64,000 bases of DNA, from NCBI RefSeq assembly GCF_904849725.1, contig NC_058518.1, positions 215,524,741-215,588,740 on the forward strand, given 5' to 3'. The first letter of the stretch is position 1; each line of letters begins with the position of its first letter. The DNA comes from Hordeum vulgare subsp. vulgare (lineage: Eukaryota; Streptophyta; Magnoliopsida; Poales; Poaceae). A model generated the notes under the pieces. It was not told the origin of the DNA, did not search any database, and saw nothing but the letters and a program-made list of their open reading frames with translations. Both the position numbers and the translations under genes were made by a program. Positions 1 through 12,190 of this stretch are shown piece by piece.

Positions 1-1968
1 GCTGGCTGGCTAACCAGCTCGGCCGGCCCAAGTCACAGGACAAACCAGGCCTCGGTTAAAACCCTTTTTTCTTTTTCTATTTAATATTGTTTTAAAAGGT
101 TTTTGTCGGATTTGTTATCCAATATAAATTAATTATTTTTCCACCACAATTCTTCTAAAATGAGTAGAATTTAATAAAGCCATTGCACAAATTTTTATGA
201 CAACTTTTCTAAGGAGTGATAATTAAAAAGGCTATTTTGAATACAATAGTTACTGTTAAAATGCTTTTTAAAATAATCATTTCACCAAAGCGAGAGACAA
301 ATATTTTACAATTATAATATGGATTATCAAAATGGGGTAAATTATTTAAAATGGGTTTGTGCTCTATTTTTGAGTGAGCTACTTATTATTTTATTATTTA
401 CTACGACGATAGATACCACGTTTGACGAAGGAGTTGGACTTGAAAACCCCAAAGACCCCGGATACTTAGCTGATCAAGGCAAGCAACTCTTTGACCATGT
501 TTGAGCAAATATTTTTTGCATGCTAACTAGAGCAATTATTCTCATTGCATATAATCATGAGTATTCGGTAAATCATCGATATGATGTTACTGTTGGCTCC
601 TCTGGAGCACTTGCATTTGAGCATGATCCTACCTCATATGAGGGTCACACTAATAACATTTTGACATGTAGACAGTAGAGCCAAGCATAGTAGAAGCATA
701 AGCATGATGATGGTATATATCAAAGTTTTATGAAAACCCCGTCGGGTGCCAGTAATGCCCGAGGGTGATGATGAGTTAGGTGACCACTTGCGGAGAAGTG
801 GTGCACCACGAAACATTTTGGTGTGAGTGGTTTCGGAAATGGGAATAGATTTATGATGTGACGATCGTCCCAACCTTACAAGTGTGACCACGTTACCCCT
901 TTATGGGATGGGGCTTTGTTGATTACTTTGGTTGGTGCTAGCAAAGAGCCACATTAATAGTGGCGGGAGTGATGTGTGGTCACTCTCGTGACGGGGTCAT
1001 GCCACGTAGGGAAACTATGTCGTTTTTACGTGTTCTTGGGTTTGATCATGTCCAGAGTTGGTGCTCGTAAGACGTACATCATGTGGGCTGTTTACGAATC
1101 GAGTGGAACTCTTTCTCTAGTATCGTCAGGGGAAACAAATTGATCGGGTACTTACCTCGGGTATGTCATATACCGCGAGTCGTGAATGACACGGAAGTAT
1201 CCCGAATCTCGTGGGTACAGCGTACAACCTCTGCAGAGTGTAAAACTATTCGAATTGTCATGTCCACGGACAAGGACAGTTGGGTAATCCTACATAAACT
1301 ACATCCAGTCGTTTTTGCATAAACCAAGTGTGTTTGTGTGTGTTCAAGGAGTTATGTGAAAGATATGATATGATCAAGTTTGGTGACTTGGCATATCAGG
1401 TGAACCCGAAGTGTTCAACACCTAGCAGATATGTTGATATCTGTAACCTGTTCTTCTAAATACTATCTAGCTTATGTTGCACATTCATCTATGATCATGT
1501 TTATTTACAAACAAGTTGCTACCCACCTATACTACATATTACCTGTTACCATACCAATTACATTACCCCTATCATTGGCTGTTTGCAGTACATTCAAAGT
1601 ACTCACTATGTTTCCACTGGTTATGTTATTGACCAGACATGGAAGGACCGTAGTTTGGAGAAGAATACGTCATCGGAGACGGACTTGCGAACTAGGACGC
1701 TTCCCAATTAGAATGGTTGTTGGTGTAGGCTGATGGCATGGGCACCCGCTTAGCCCCAAGATTTCCTCTAATAGATGTATCGGTGTGATTTGTCCTTATA
1801 GGCCCTACCTATGTGAACTTGACCTTGTTGGTAATTTGATGTATCATGTCGGTATATTGGATGTAAGACTCTTAATATTCAGCATTTGTGTGTTCGGTGA
1901 GCATTGATCTCTGGGATCACTGAGCACGTTCATTCGGCGATCTCGACTCATATGTTGGGGTCCCCACA
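1..1968. mobile_element. Unclassified LTR-like element end (X)
   Basis: No coding domain is visible in these two kilobases; the short open frames carry no recognisable motif. The first 500 bases are AT-rich and the rest is mixed. The right edge, ending TTGGGGTCCCCACA at 1968, abuts sequence that is plainly the integrase end of Copia element E, so this is inferred to be the terminal part of an insertion into E whose left part lies outside the window. The ACA ending fits an LTR terminus. Family and orientation are unknown. It could equally be a non-LTR rearranged fragment. Confidence 0.4.
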
Positions 1969-1971
1969 CGT

Positions 1972-3580
1972 ATGAACTATGGTTTACAGAAACCTAAGCT
2001 TTCGTTTCTTAAATTATGGGCTGGCAATGCTTATGTCAAAAAGCTTTCGCATGATAAGCTCAAACCCAAAGCGGATAATTGCATCTTCATAGGATACCCA
2101 AAGGAATCAGTTGGGTATACCTCCTGTCTCAAATCCAAAAGCAAACTATTTGTTCATGAAAAACGGGTCATTTCTAGAGAAACAGTTTCTCTCGAAAGAA
2201 TTTAGTGGGAGGATGGTGAAACTTGATGAGGTTTTTGAACTGTCACTTCAACCAGAGAGTAGAAGGGCACAAGAAATTGTTCCTATGGCCCCTACACCAG
2301 TTTAAGTGGAAGCTGGTGATTGTGATCATGAAAGCTTCAGATCCAGTCACTACCAAACCTTGTAGGTCGACAAGGACATGTACTTCTCTAGAGTGGTACG
2401 GTAATCCTGTCTTGGAGGTCATGTTGCTGGAAAAAAATGAACCTACGAGCTATGGAGAAGGGATGGTGGGCCCGGATTCCAAAAAATGGTTGGAGGCCTC
2501 AAAATTGGAGACGGGATCCTTGTATGAAATCAAAGTGTGGACTTTTGAAGAACTACTTGATGGTCGTATGGCTATTAAGTACAGATGGATCTTTAAAATG
2601 AAGACAAACGATGATGGTAAATGTCACCATTTAGAAAAGCTCGGCTTGTCGCAAAGAGGTTTCTTACAAATTCAAGAAGTTGATTACAATGAGACTTTCT
2701 CACCCGTATCGATGCTAAAGTTTGTTGGAATTGGATTAGCAATTGCTCCATTTTTCACTTATGAAATCTTGTAGATGGATGTCAAAACATTGTTTCCTCG
2801 ACGGTTTCCTTGAGGTAAGGTTGTATGGGATACAACGAAAAGGTTTTGTTGATCCTAACGATGATAACAAGTACGCAAGCTCCAACGATCCTTCTATGGA
2901 CTGGAGCAAGCATCTCGGAGTTGGAATATACTCTTTGATGAGATGATCAAAGTTTTTTGGTTTATAAAAAATTTATGAGAAACTTGTATTTCCAAAAAAG
3001 TGAGTGGGAGCACTATAGAATTTCTGATATGTATATGTGGTTGACATATTGTTGATCGGAAATAATGTAGATTTCTGTAAAGCATATAGGGTTCCTGTAC
3101 TGTAAGGAGTTCTTGACTGTATTGTAAGGTGTGAATTTGAGTAAAGACTCAAATATTGACCACGGCAGAAAAATGAGAAAGGACGATGGTCGTCCCCTAT
3201 GCCTTAGCCATAGGCTCTATAGTATGCTATGTTGTGTATCGCACCTCATGTGTGCCTTGCAATGAATTTGACAAGGGGTGCAAGAGTGATCCTGGGATGT
3301 ATTACTGGATAGCGGTCAAAATTATCCTTAGTAACTTGGTAGCTAAGGAAATATTTCTTGATTATGGAGGTGATAAAAGAGTTCGTCGTAAAGGGTTAGG
3401 TCAACACATGCTTTGACACCAATCCAGATGTCTGTGAGTAGCAAACCAGATTCGTATAGTGGAGGAGTCATTTGGAATAGTTCCAAGTGGAGCGTGGTAG
3501 CAGCATCTACAGTATGACATAGAGATTTGTAAAGAACACAGGGATCTGAAAGGTTGAAACCCATTGACTAAAACCTCTCG
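1972..3580 (+). pseudogene. pol: Decayed Copia pol (integrase end, RT, RNase H) of element E
   Basis: The segment 1972-2205 reads as the C-terminal side of a Copia integrase (PKLSFLKLW, then IFIGYPKESVGY). The RT start is visible at 2400-2770 (WTFEELLDG, KYRWIFKMK), followed by MDVKT-like sequence near 2776. Frameshifts and stops break every domain. The catalytic RT box at 3034-3045 reads Tyr-Val-Val-Asp in the family frame instead of Tyr-Val-Asp-Asp. RNase H is traceable only by nucleotide resemblance to elements A and F. About 150 bases present in element A near 62895-63050 are missing here around 3090-3100. No functional protein can be made. Confidence 0.8.
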
Positions 3581-3672
3581 CATAAGAAAAACGTGATAAA
3601 CCCCAGAACTTATTGGGTGTGAATCACATAGTGATGTGAACTAGATTATTGACTCTAGTGCAAGTGGGAGAT

Positions 3673-5452
3673 TGTTGGAAATATGCCCCAGAGGCAATAA
3701 TAAAATAGTTATTATTATATTTCCTTGTTCCGGATAATCGTTTATCATCCATGCTATAATTATATTGATTGGAACCTCAAATACATATGTGGGTACATAG
3801 ACAACACACTTCCCTAGTGATGCTCTAAAGGACTAGCTCGTTGATCAAAGATGGTCAAGGTTTCCTCACCATAGACATGAGTTGTCATTTGATAATGGGA
3901 TCACATAATTAGGAGAATGATGTGATGGACAAGACTTAAACTATCAACGTAGCATGTGATCGTGTCAGTTTATTGCTACTGTTTTCTGCATGCCAAGTAT
4001 ATGTTTCTATGACCATGAGATCATGCAACTTCAGGGCACCAGAGGAGTGCCTTGTGTGCATCAAACGTCACAACCTAACTCGATGACTATAAAGGTGCTC
4101 TATAGGTATCTCCGAAGGTGTCTGCTGGGTTGGCCTGAATCAATTCTGGGATTTGTCACTTCGTATGACGGAGAGGTATCTCTAGGGCCCACTCAGTAAT
4201 ACAACATCACAATGAGATTGCAAGCATTGTGACTAATGAGTTAATCACAGGATCTTGTATTACGGAACGAGTAAAGGAGCTACCGCTAATGAGATTGAAC
4301 TTGGTATGGAGATATCGAGGATCGAATCTCGGGCAAGTAACATACCGATGGATAATGGGAACAGTATACGGGATTGATTGAATCCTTTACATCGTGCTTC
4401 AACCGATAAAGATCTTCGTAGAATATGTAGGATCATATATGGGTATCCAGGTCCCGCTATTGGTTATTGGCTGGAGAATGTCACACGTCATGTCTGCATA
4501 GTTCTCGAACATGCAGGGTCTGCACACTTAAGGTTCGGTGACATTTCGATATAGTTGACTTATGTATGTTGGTGACCGAAGTTGTTTGGAGTCCCATATG
4601 AGATCCCGGACATCACGAGGAGCTCCGGAATGGTCCGGAGGTAAAGATTTATATATGGGAAGTCATATTTTGGCTGCCGGAAAACTTTCGGGTTTTCCCG
4701 GTATTGTACCGAGAAGCTTCTATAAGGTTCCAAAAACTTCCAGAGGAGTCCGGAAGTCCACCAATGGTTCTACCACGTCCCAAGGGTTTGCATGGGCTGC
4801 GGGGATACATTGTGGCCTTATTGGGCCAAGCACACAAGTCCCTCAAGGCCCATGCAGTTGGAAAACGTGGAAAGTCCACCTTTGTATCGAGGGGAAGGAA
4901 GTGGACTAGGGTTCCACCTCCTCCCCCCTTGGCTGCGCTCTAGAGCTAAGAGGGGTTGTTCCCCATGCCCCTTAACCTATATATAGAGGGGAGGGGGCGC
5001 CCCAAGAGAAAAACACGAAGCACTTGGAACCCCTCGCTCTACCGAGATTGTTTTCTCCTCCGTTCTCTATTTCAGTAGCGCTAGGTGTAACCCTGCCGGG
5101 GCAGCGACACCACTACCACCGTCACGTCATCTCGATGCCAGTGAACTCATCAACCTCTCCGTCCATGCTTTCTGGATCAAGGAGGTGGAGAACGTCATCG
5201 AGATGTACGTGTGCTGAACACGGAGGTGTCGTCCTTTCACCACTAGATCAGGATGGATCGTGATAGAATCGCGGGACGGATTGCAATTTGGATCGCGAAG
5301 ATGTTCGACTACATAAACCACGTTATATACGCTTGTGCTTAGCGATCTACAATGGTATGTAGATGCACTCCCCCTCTCGTAAATGTTAGTCTCCATAGAT
5401 TGATCTTGGTGTGCGTAGGAAAAAATTCTTTCCCATGTGACGTTCCACAACA
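3673..5452 (+). repeat. 3' LTR of Copia element E
   Basis: Begins TGTTGGAAATATGCC directly after a purine-rich tract and ends ACAACA at 5452, 1780 bases in all. It is alignable along its length with the 5' LTR of element A (41958-43689). It carries a TATA-like box near 4978, and the terminal segment GCGTAGGAAAAAAT is shared with the LTRs of F and A. The 5' mate is outside the window. Confidence 0.88.
4978..4985 (+). promoter_or_regulatory. TATA-like box in LTR of element E
   Basis: TATATATA followed by a G/A-rich run, placed in the last third of the LTR as expected for an LTR promoter. Activity is inferred only from position. Confidence 0.5.
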
Positions 5453-5460
5453 TCCACTTC

Positions 5461-6165
5461 CAGAGGTACCTGTCGAAATTGCAAATGCCACCACAAAGAA
5501 TGTGTACCATAAACTCGTTGATGAATTGAACGAGATCAGTTGCCTCATGTTGGCTTGTATGGAGCCCGATTTCGAACAGCATTTCGAAGACATTGCGGCT
5601 TTCGATATGATCGAGAGTCTCAAGAGCATGTTTCGGGTGCAGGCTAGGACCAAAAGGTTCAACGTCTGGCGATCCTTGGTGGATTGTTAGAGAAGGAAGG
5701 TGATCCACTGCGCCAGCATGTGATAAAAGATGATCAGATGCGTGCAAGCTTTGGATCGTTTGGGCTTACCGCTCTCGGATGAGCTGGCTACTGATGTAGT
5801 TCTTGGTTCTCTTCCAACTAGCTATGGGACATTCATATTTAACTATCATATGCATGGCATGGATAAGAAGCTCACTGAATTGCATGGGATTCTCAAGGTG
5901 GTAGAGCAGGATATTTAGAAAGGCACGCATTAAGTGTTGATGGTGCAGAACTCGGCAAAGTTCAAGAAGAGTTGGTCCAAGAAAAAGGGTAAGGAAAAGG
6001 GCACGGAGAAGGTTGTCTTCGGCACTGAGCCAAAGTCCGGACTGAACTCAAAGACCATTCACTTTCATTGAAAGGAAGCTGGTCCCTAGAAGAGGAACTG
6101 TAGGGCAAGAAAGCCGAAGATGCTTCTTCAGGCAAAGGCACACTTGTTACATATGTTATAGACAT
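5461..6165 (+). pseudogene. gag: Copia gag remnant of element F
   Basis: Two successive frames give the capsid-type region: 5461-5690 (ACMEPDFEQHFED, then AFDMIESLK) and 5730-5918 (RLGLPLSDELATD, then HGMDKKLTELHGILK). These are typical words of the Copia UBN2-type gag that packages element RNA. A lysine-rich stretch (FKKSWSKKKGK) follows at 5960. The zinc knuckle near 6055-6110 is ruined: its cysteines are largely replaced and two stops interrupt it. The first third of gag is missing because element E is inserted at 5453. Confidence 0.8.
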
Positions 6166-6174
6166 TTACCTTGT

Positions 6175-7398
6175 TGACATACCTATTACTCTTGGGTATT
6201 TGATACCGGATCGGTTGTTCATATTTGCAACTCGATGCAGGGGCTGGTAAGAACTAGGCGTGTGGCACAAGGGGAGATTGACATCAGGGTCGGCAACAAA
6301 GCAAGAGTTGCTGTCTTGGAGGTCGGCACGATGCGGCTCCGTCTTCCTTCTGGATTTATTTTGGAATTGAATAAGTGTTATTACATTCCTGCACTTAGTC
6401 GGAACGTTATTTCTGCCTCATGCTTCATGAATCAGGGTTACGAATTGAATTTATAGGACAATGGTTGTTCATTTTATTTGAATAGAATGTTCCACGGCTA
6501 TGCACCCATTGTATATGGGCTATTTGTTTTGAATCTAGAAACGGAACTAGTCCATAACGTGAATGTCAAGAGGCATAAGCCCAATGAGATAAATCTGACA
6601 TACTTCTGGCATTGCCGGCTTGGACATATTAGTGTGAAGCGCATGAAGAAGCTCCATGATGATGGACTCCTAGTTTCATCTGACTTCGCGTCGTTCGAGA
6701 CATGCGAATCATGCTGGCTAGGCAATATGACTAATTCTCCTTTTGCAAAAGGTTGTGAGAGGGCGTCCGAGCTATTGGAGCTTATACACAGTGATGTGTG
6801 TGGTCCAATAAGCACAATGGCTAGAAGTGGATATCAGTACTTCTTGACTTTTACCAACGACTTGAGTACATATGGATATATCTGTTTGATGAGGCACAAG
6901 TCAAAGACTTTTGAAAATTTCAAATAATTTCATAACCAGGATGGAAATCAGCATGGCAAGACGATAAAGTTTCTACGACCAGATCGTGGAGGTGAGTACA
7001 TGAGCCATGAGTTTTATGATCATCTGAAAAGCCGAGGTATAGTACCTCAGCTGACACCTCCGGGCACACCGTAGAGAAATAGCATGTCAGAACTGAGAGA
7101 TCGAACCTTGTTGGACATGGTCCGATCAATCATGACCAAATCGGATTTACCCTTGTCATTCTGGGGATACTCTCTAGGAACTGCAACTTTCACAGTTAAT
7201 AGAGTACCATCAAAATCTGGAGACAAAACACCACATGAGATGTGGACTGCGAAGAGTCCTAGTTTGTATTTTCTAAAGATTTGGGGTTATGAATCATTCG
7301 TCAAGCGACTCATGTCGGAAAATCTTACACCCAAGTCGAATAAATGCATATTTGTGGGATATCCAAGGGAAACCTTATGGTACAGCCTATACAACTGA
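6175..7398 (+). pseudogene. pol: Copia protease and integrase remnant of element F
   Basis: Protease: WVFDTGSVVHIC at about 6190-6225 holds the catalytic Asp-Thr-Gly. The pre-integrase zinc region follows (FWHCRLGHISVKRMKKLH at 6605), then CESCWLGNM. The integrase core has HSDVCGPIS (first Asp) at 6790 and RPDRGGEY (second Asp) near 6980. It continues with LPLSFWGYSLGTATF and IFVGYPRETL near 7155-7370. In-frame stops occur at about 6456, 6925, 7072 and 7398, so no complete enzyme is encoded. In the family FTDDLSR is usual after the first Asp; here FTNDLST is read. Confidence 0.85.
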
Positions 7399-7719
7399 GA
7401 AGAGAACAAAGTGTTTGTTGCTCGGAACGGGGATTTCCTAGAGAAAGAGTTTCTCAGTCGGGAGACCAGTGGGAGAATGGTGTGACTCGAATAAATTCGA
7501 GAGCCACTCGGGGACGACTAAATTGGTGATGCGATCATACCGGAGTCGGTCACAGAGCCCATAGTGGAGTCTGCACCGGAGCCATGGAGGTCGGATAGAC
7601 TGCGCAAAGTGCATGATGTGTTCTTGCTAAAAAGCGATGAGCCGGCCACCTATGCGGAAGCGATGGTAAGACCAGATTACGATGCATGGCTTCAGGCCAA
7701 GAGATCCGAGTGAAATTCC

Positions 7720-8517
7720 ATGGATGATAAGCAAGTCTGGGACTTGGTTAATCTGCCATGTGGTGTAGTAGCCATTGGTTGCAAATGGATCATTAAGAAG
7801 AAAAACGATGTGGATGGAAATGTTCAGATCCACAAAGCTCGGCTTGTCGCTAAAGGTTATGGACAAGTTCAAGGAATTGTCTATGATGAGACCTACTCGC
7901 AGATAGCGATGTTGAAGTCGGTGAGGATCATACTAGCTATAGTTGCATATTTAGATTATGAGATATGGCATATGGATGTCAAAACTTCTTTCCTTCATGC
8001 ATATTTAAAAGAGGATGTATACATGATACAACCCGAAGGTTTTGTCGATACAACTAATGATGGTAAAATATGCAAGCTCAAGAGATCCATTTATGGATTG
8101 AGGCAAGCAGCTTGGAGTTGGAATATTTGTTTTGATGAAGTCATCGTTGACCTTGGTTTCATCAAGAACGAAGAGGACTATTGTTTATACAACAAGTCTG
8201 GTGGGAGCTTGGTAGTATTTTTGATCTTGTATGTGGATGACATACTACTGATCAGAAATGATGATTTGATGTTGAACTCAGTCAAGGAATCATTGAATCA
8301 CAAGTTTTCAATGAAGGTCCTTGGTGAGTCCGTGTACATTTTAGGCATCAAGATCTATATACATAGATCGAGGAGGCTGCTCGGCTTAAGCGAGAGCATG
8401 TACATACACAAAGTGTTAAAGCGGTTCAACGTGAGTGAGTCCAAGAAAGGGTTCTTGCCAGTCTCACATGGTATAAGACTAAGCAAGACTCAGTGTCCTA
8501 CGACTTCTGATCATTGA
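7720..8517 (+). pseudogene. pol: Copia reverse transcriptase segment of element F
   Basis: An open frame of 265 codons covers the Copia RT (RVT_2-type) domain: CKWIIKKKNDVDG, KARLVAKGYGQ, MDVKTSFLHAYL with a catalytic Asp, then YGLRQAAWSW, and the YVDDILLI box at about 8230 with both catalytic aspartates kept. The frame ends in a stop at 8515-8517, before the RNase H domain. It copies element RNA into DNA when intact. The upstream linker (7400-7720) has several stops, so this is a domain-sized survivor of a dead polyprotein, not an independent gene. Confidence 0.85.
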
Positions 8518-8523
8518 AACTGG

Positions 8524-9130
8524 ATGAATAGGATTTTGTATGCTTCGGCAATAGGATCCATCATGTATGCCACGCTATGTACACGACCTGATGTTGCCTA
8601 TGCAATAAGCTTAACAAGAAGATACCAGGCCGACCCAGGTAAGAGTCATTGGGCAACGGTAAAGTCTATCTTGAAGTACCTAAAAAGGACTAAAGAGATG
8701 TCCCTACTTTATGGAGGTGAGGTGGACCTCAGTATACAGGGTTACGTCGATGCCAGTTTCCAAAACGATAGGGATGGTTGTCGATCGCAAACTAGAGTCG
8801 TGTGTGTAAAGAATGGAGGAGCAGTGAGCTGGACGAGTTCCAAGCAAGATACGGTGGCCGACTCCACAACAAAGTCTGAATACATTGAGGCTTGTGAAGC
8901 TACAAAGGAAGGTGTTTTTTCGGAAGTTCCTCGAGGATTTTGGTGTGTTCTCGGGCTAGTCAAAACCGATGGACCATTATTGCGATAATTCATGTGCCAT
9001 CGCATAGGCCAGGAAGCCGAGACAACACCACAAGACCAAGCACATAGACCGAAAGTATCACCTAATAAGAAAGCTCGTACTGAATGGTGATACTAATTTA
9101 TGCAAGATTCACACGGATGCAAATGTCGCA
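8524..9130 (+). pseudogene. pol: Copia RNase H segment of element F
   Basis: Begins directly after the RT stop. It reads YASAIGSIMYATLCTRPDVAYA, then GYVDASFQNDRD (catalytic Asp), SWTSSKQDTVADSTTKSEYIEA (catalytic Glu region). Frame is lost after about 8930, but nucleotide resemblance to the family's RNase H tail (DPLTKILPQPK at about 9130) continues. This domain removes the RNA strand during reverse transcription. Confidence 0.82.
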
Positions 9131-9231
9131 GATCCGTTGACTAAGATCCTTCCACAACCCAAGCATGAGGGGCACGTTAGAGCTATGGGCATTCGATGTC
9201 TAATTGATTGACTCTAGTTCAAGTGGGAGAC

Positions 9232-10584
9232 TGTTGGAGATATTCCCTAGAGGCAATCATGTATGATGATATTTCCTATGTGTTTATGAATAAACATAGT
9301 CCTTGGACATTACGAATGATGTGTATTAACAAGTATGTGACTTGTTTGTTTGAGTATACATTGTATGATGACTGTCCTAAATGGTCCCTTGTCGAAACAG
9401 GTATGTGTACGCGCAACCACCTAGACTAACATATGATATGATCGATGGTCCAGTCTCACTGACCATGTAGCATTTGATGCTAGCCGGATAATATGGACTC
9501 AGAAAGATCTGGTGTGAGTCGGACAAACCCGACTATGGGACGCATCGATCGGTCATATGTGAGTCTCTAGTACAACATACGTTCTATGTTCTAAGACCTG
9601 AGTTGGCACTTGTACTCAGGATGGTGGCAGGCCTGCTTTGGGACTGCCAAACACTACTCCGAAACTGCGTAGTTACAAAGGTAGGTTTTAGGCTTATCCA
9701 GACCGATGTTGCGAGACGTGGTCGAGCAAGATGGGATTTGCCCCTTCGATCAGGAGAGATATACAGTGGCCCCCTCGGGTGATTTGACCTACATAAGCAT
9801 GGCCATGCAATGAGGATTATGAGAGAATCCGCATGTTGGTCAGATTCACCGGAACGAGAAAGTGGTCATGTGGCAACAAGGATGACCATGTCGCCTTGAG
9901 CACGACAACATATCTCATGTGGCAAAGGGAACAGAAGTATGGAGTACAGGTTCGCCTAACTAGCTTCATCGGACACTTGATGTCGGCATGCCTTGCTAGA
10001 GGCCACTACCAATTAGGTGAGTCGGACGTGGTCTCACTCGCGACAAAGTGAATGAGAACCTAAAGCGTCGCGCGCTTAAGGGAAGGAACACGTGGGCTTT
10101 AGGGTTTGTGCGAGTCCCAAGAGTTGAGCCCACGCTGGACGCCTATATATAGTGGAGGTGTGGCACACTTATTTGATTGATCGCTTTGGCGCCATCATTA
10201 GGGTTGTGCATGTCTTGCACTTAGCTACCTCCACTCTACGTCGCCAACTGTGTGATCCAGACCTAACAGTCTGCCACACGGCGTTTCTCCTGCATGCACA
10301 GATATCGTTAGAGGCGCTGCACCTGCGCCACTCCGGAAAACCTGTACATGGGATCCGGCGACTGGCTATTCAAGGGAGACGATCCGGCAACCGACTGTTC
10401 AAGGGAGATCACACAAAGAGGATACGTATCACATGGATGTGTTGCCCCAACTCTAGTTCCCCTGCACGACACTATGTGTCTAGTGGTAACGATATATGAT
10501 CCATATTCGTAGCATGTTCTTGGATGTTCTGCGCGTAGGAAAAAATTTAATTCGCATGTGATGCACCTACGGTAGAACCCAACA
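9232..10584 (+). repeat. 3' LTR of Copia element F
   Basis: Begins TGTTGGAGATATTCCC after AAGTGGGAGAC and ends CCCAACA at 10584, 1353 bases. A TATA-like box lies at 10144. The 3' part carries GCGTAGGAAAAAATT, a stretch shared with the end of the E and A LTRs. The next base to the right begins a different, reverse-strand coding sequence (G). The 5' LTR is outside the window, so no target-site duplication can be checked. Confidence 0.85.
10144..10151 (+). promoter_or_regulatory. TATA-like box in LTR of element F
   Basis: TATATATA, preceded by GC-rich sequence and about 430 bases before the LTR end, the usual place for an LTR promoter. Confidence 0.45.
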
Positions 10585-12190
10585 TTCCTAGCGGCATCTC
10601 CAGTTGTTGCCTTTGCAGCCTCTCTAGTTGTAGCTGAACTTGGATGAGTGTAATGCATCACAACTTCATTATCCTCGAATTCTGGCTGAAGTGGCAAATG
10701 AGGACGATCAAGCTGATATGCATGATTTCCAATCTTGGCATTGATGAACATATGAATGTATGGTGCATATCCGCAAGATCTCTTGTGATCTGTAGAAGTT
10801 CTCCTCATAGTCTGAGCAATCAAATCCATGACTTTGAAGCGAGTGTGGGTGTCTACATGAAGAAGCATGTTGATGTAATAGCCTCTAATCATTTTGTCAT
10901 CACCTGATTTGGGCATCAGGGTATGCCTCAAGATAGTGTTGTTAGTGGTTATTCCAGGTTGCAAGAAATAGACAAACCCAAGATTGTGAGATGGCACGTA
11001 GTCACTAGGCACTGGCTTGTACATATTGGCCATGGAGTTGTGATTCTTCTTAGGTTCTGAATACACATACAAGTCCTCTGCTCGTGACTATGGAGCACCA
11101 ATGATAGTAGCCCATTCTTCAATTATGGCTTCGTATCTATTGCCATCAGTCGTCCAGACAATTGTGCCATCTGCATAGAAATGCATTGTTAAGTAGAATT
11201 GTATTATCATTTCACCATTCCATGCACGTATCTCTCCGCCAACAAACTCTTCAATGTCAACAATATTGAAGTTCTCTCTCACATGAGGAAAGAAATCTTC
11301 ATTGGCTTGGATGTAATTCCAGTCGACATATCTCATGGCACTGACTGCTGGACATTTTTCATACAAAATTGTTTCATAGAAGTCTTGTTGTTCTCTTGTA
11401 TGAAACCTGGGATCAACTGCAGTCATTTACCTCACAACATAGGGATCAATAGCTCTCCATCCTCAACCTTGCATCTCTTCTTTTCATCATGTCTTCAGCT
11501 ATTGGATGAGCGTCATTGTGAAGTGCCAAATGAGGCCTTAACTTCAAGAGAATAGGTGCATTCTCAACATCTTCCACTGCAACAAAGGATCTGGAAGCAG
11601 TGCCATTATCTTTAGCAGCTGTAGGTATGTCATTTGTAATCCTCTTGGGAGCAACAGGCTTCTTTGAAAATGAAGGCTTTGGAGCAAAAGGCTTCATAGC
11701 ATCTGACATAAGCTTCTTCTTCTTATTTGGAGGAGAGGCCTTAGCTGGTACTTCCTCTTCCTCTTCCTCAGAAGCAGAAGTTTCTGCTAGATCTTCATAC
11801 ATGGAAGTCTGTCTATGAATGACATGAATATATCTCTTCCTGACTCTCAACGGTAAGTGTCATCCCTTGCCTTGCAGACTCTGGAGCTCTCATGTGAGAA
11901 GGTTTAGCATACTCCTTTTGACAGTTCTCTTGATAGCAGGCTTCTCTTTCTGCTGCTGGGAAGCACACTCAACGGGAACAAAATCTGAATCTTCTTCATC
12001 AGAATTTAGCTTCCTCCTGGTCCTTGTGGCAGCTTTGGGCAAGCTATGTGAGCTAGGGGTACCTGTCTGAGAAGGGGTCCTCCCAGGACTAGTGCCTGAA
12101 TCAGACTCAGCATGGAGCTCACTAAAATTGTTCCGACTGTCATCGGAACCTGACATATTGCAAACCAAGCTGACACACAAACTGGCTGAC
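10585..12190 (-). pseudogene. Unknown plant repeat-associated protein G, broken
   Basis: Four successive reverse-strand segments (12190-11890, 11850-11446, 11426-11088, 11072-10585) form one degraded coding region of about 530 codons. From the start it shows a Ser/Asp/Glu-rich head (MSGSDDSRNNFSELHAES), basic patches (KKKKLMSD), an acidic run of six Glu, and a globular part with DFYETILYEKCPAVSAMRY, EEFVGGEIRAWNGEMI and CGYAPYIHMFINAKIG. The globular part recalls the so-called putative plant transposon protein family found in cereal repeats; that match is from memory and uncertain. Stops separate the segments. The C-terminal end is cut at 10585 by the LTR of element F. No gag, RT or transposase motif is visible. 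Confidence 0.55.

Larger units (their letters stand above)
1969..5452 (+). mobile_element. Copia retrotransposon E, 3' half (Angela/BARE-like)
   Basis: Holds the end of integrase, a badly decayed reverse transcriptase/RNase H region, a purine-rich stretch (AAGTGGGAGA) and a complete 3' LTR. The LTR opening and the pol words match the Angela/BARE/WIS group of Triticeae Copia elements. The 5' half must lie left of the window, beyond insertion X. The right side abuts the gag of Copia element F in mid-gene, so E is inferred to have jumped into F. It is a sister copy of element A (41958-63264), with which it shares several pol mutations. Confidence 0.85.
5453..10584 (+). mobile_element. Copia retrotransposon F (5'-interrupted)
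   Basis: Runs from mid-gag through protease, integrase, RT and RNase H to a purine-rich tract (AAGTGGGAGA) and a 3' LTR. Domain order is that of Copia (integrase before RT). The start of gag and the 5' LTR lie left of the window beyond element E, whose LTR ends exactly where F's gag resumes. It is better preserved than E or A but carries stops in every domain. Its LTR is clearly different from that of E and A, so it is a separate family of the same broad clade. Confidence 0.87.

Noticed and set aside
319..504. 61-codon frame with a hydrophobic stretch (LLIILLFTTT)
   Set aside because: AT-rich repeat sequence, no promoter or homologous family recognised; a small membrane protein cannot be supported.
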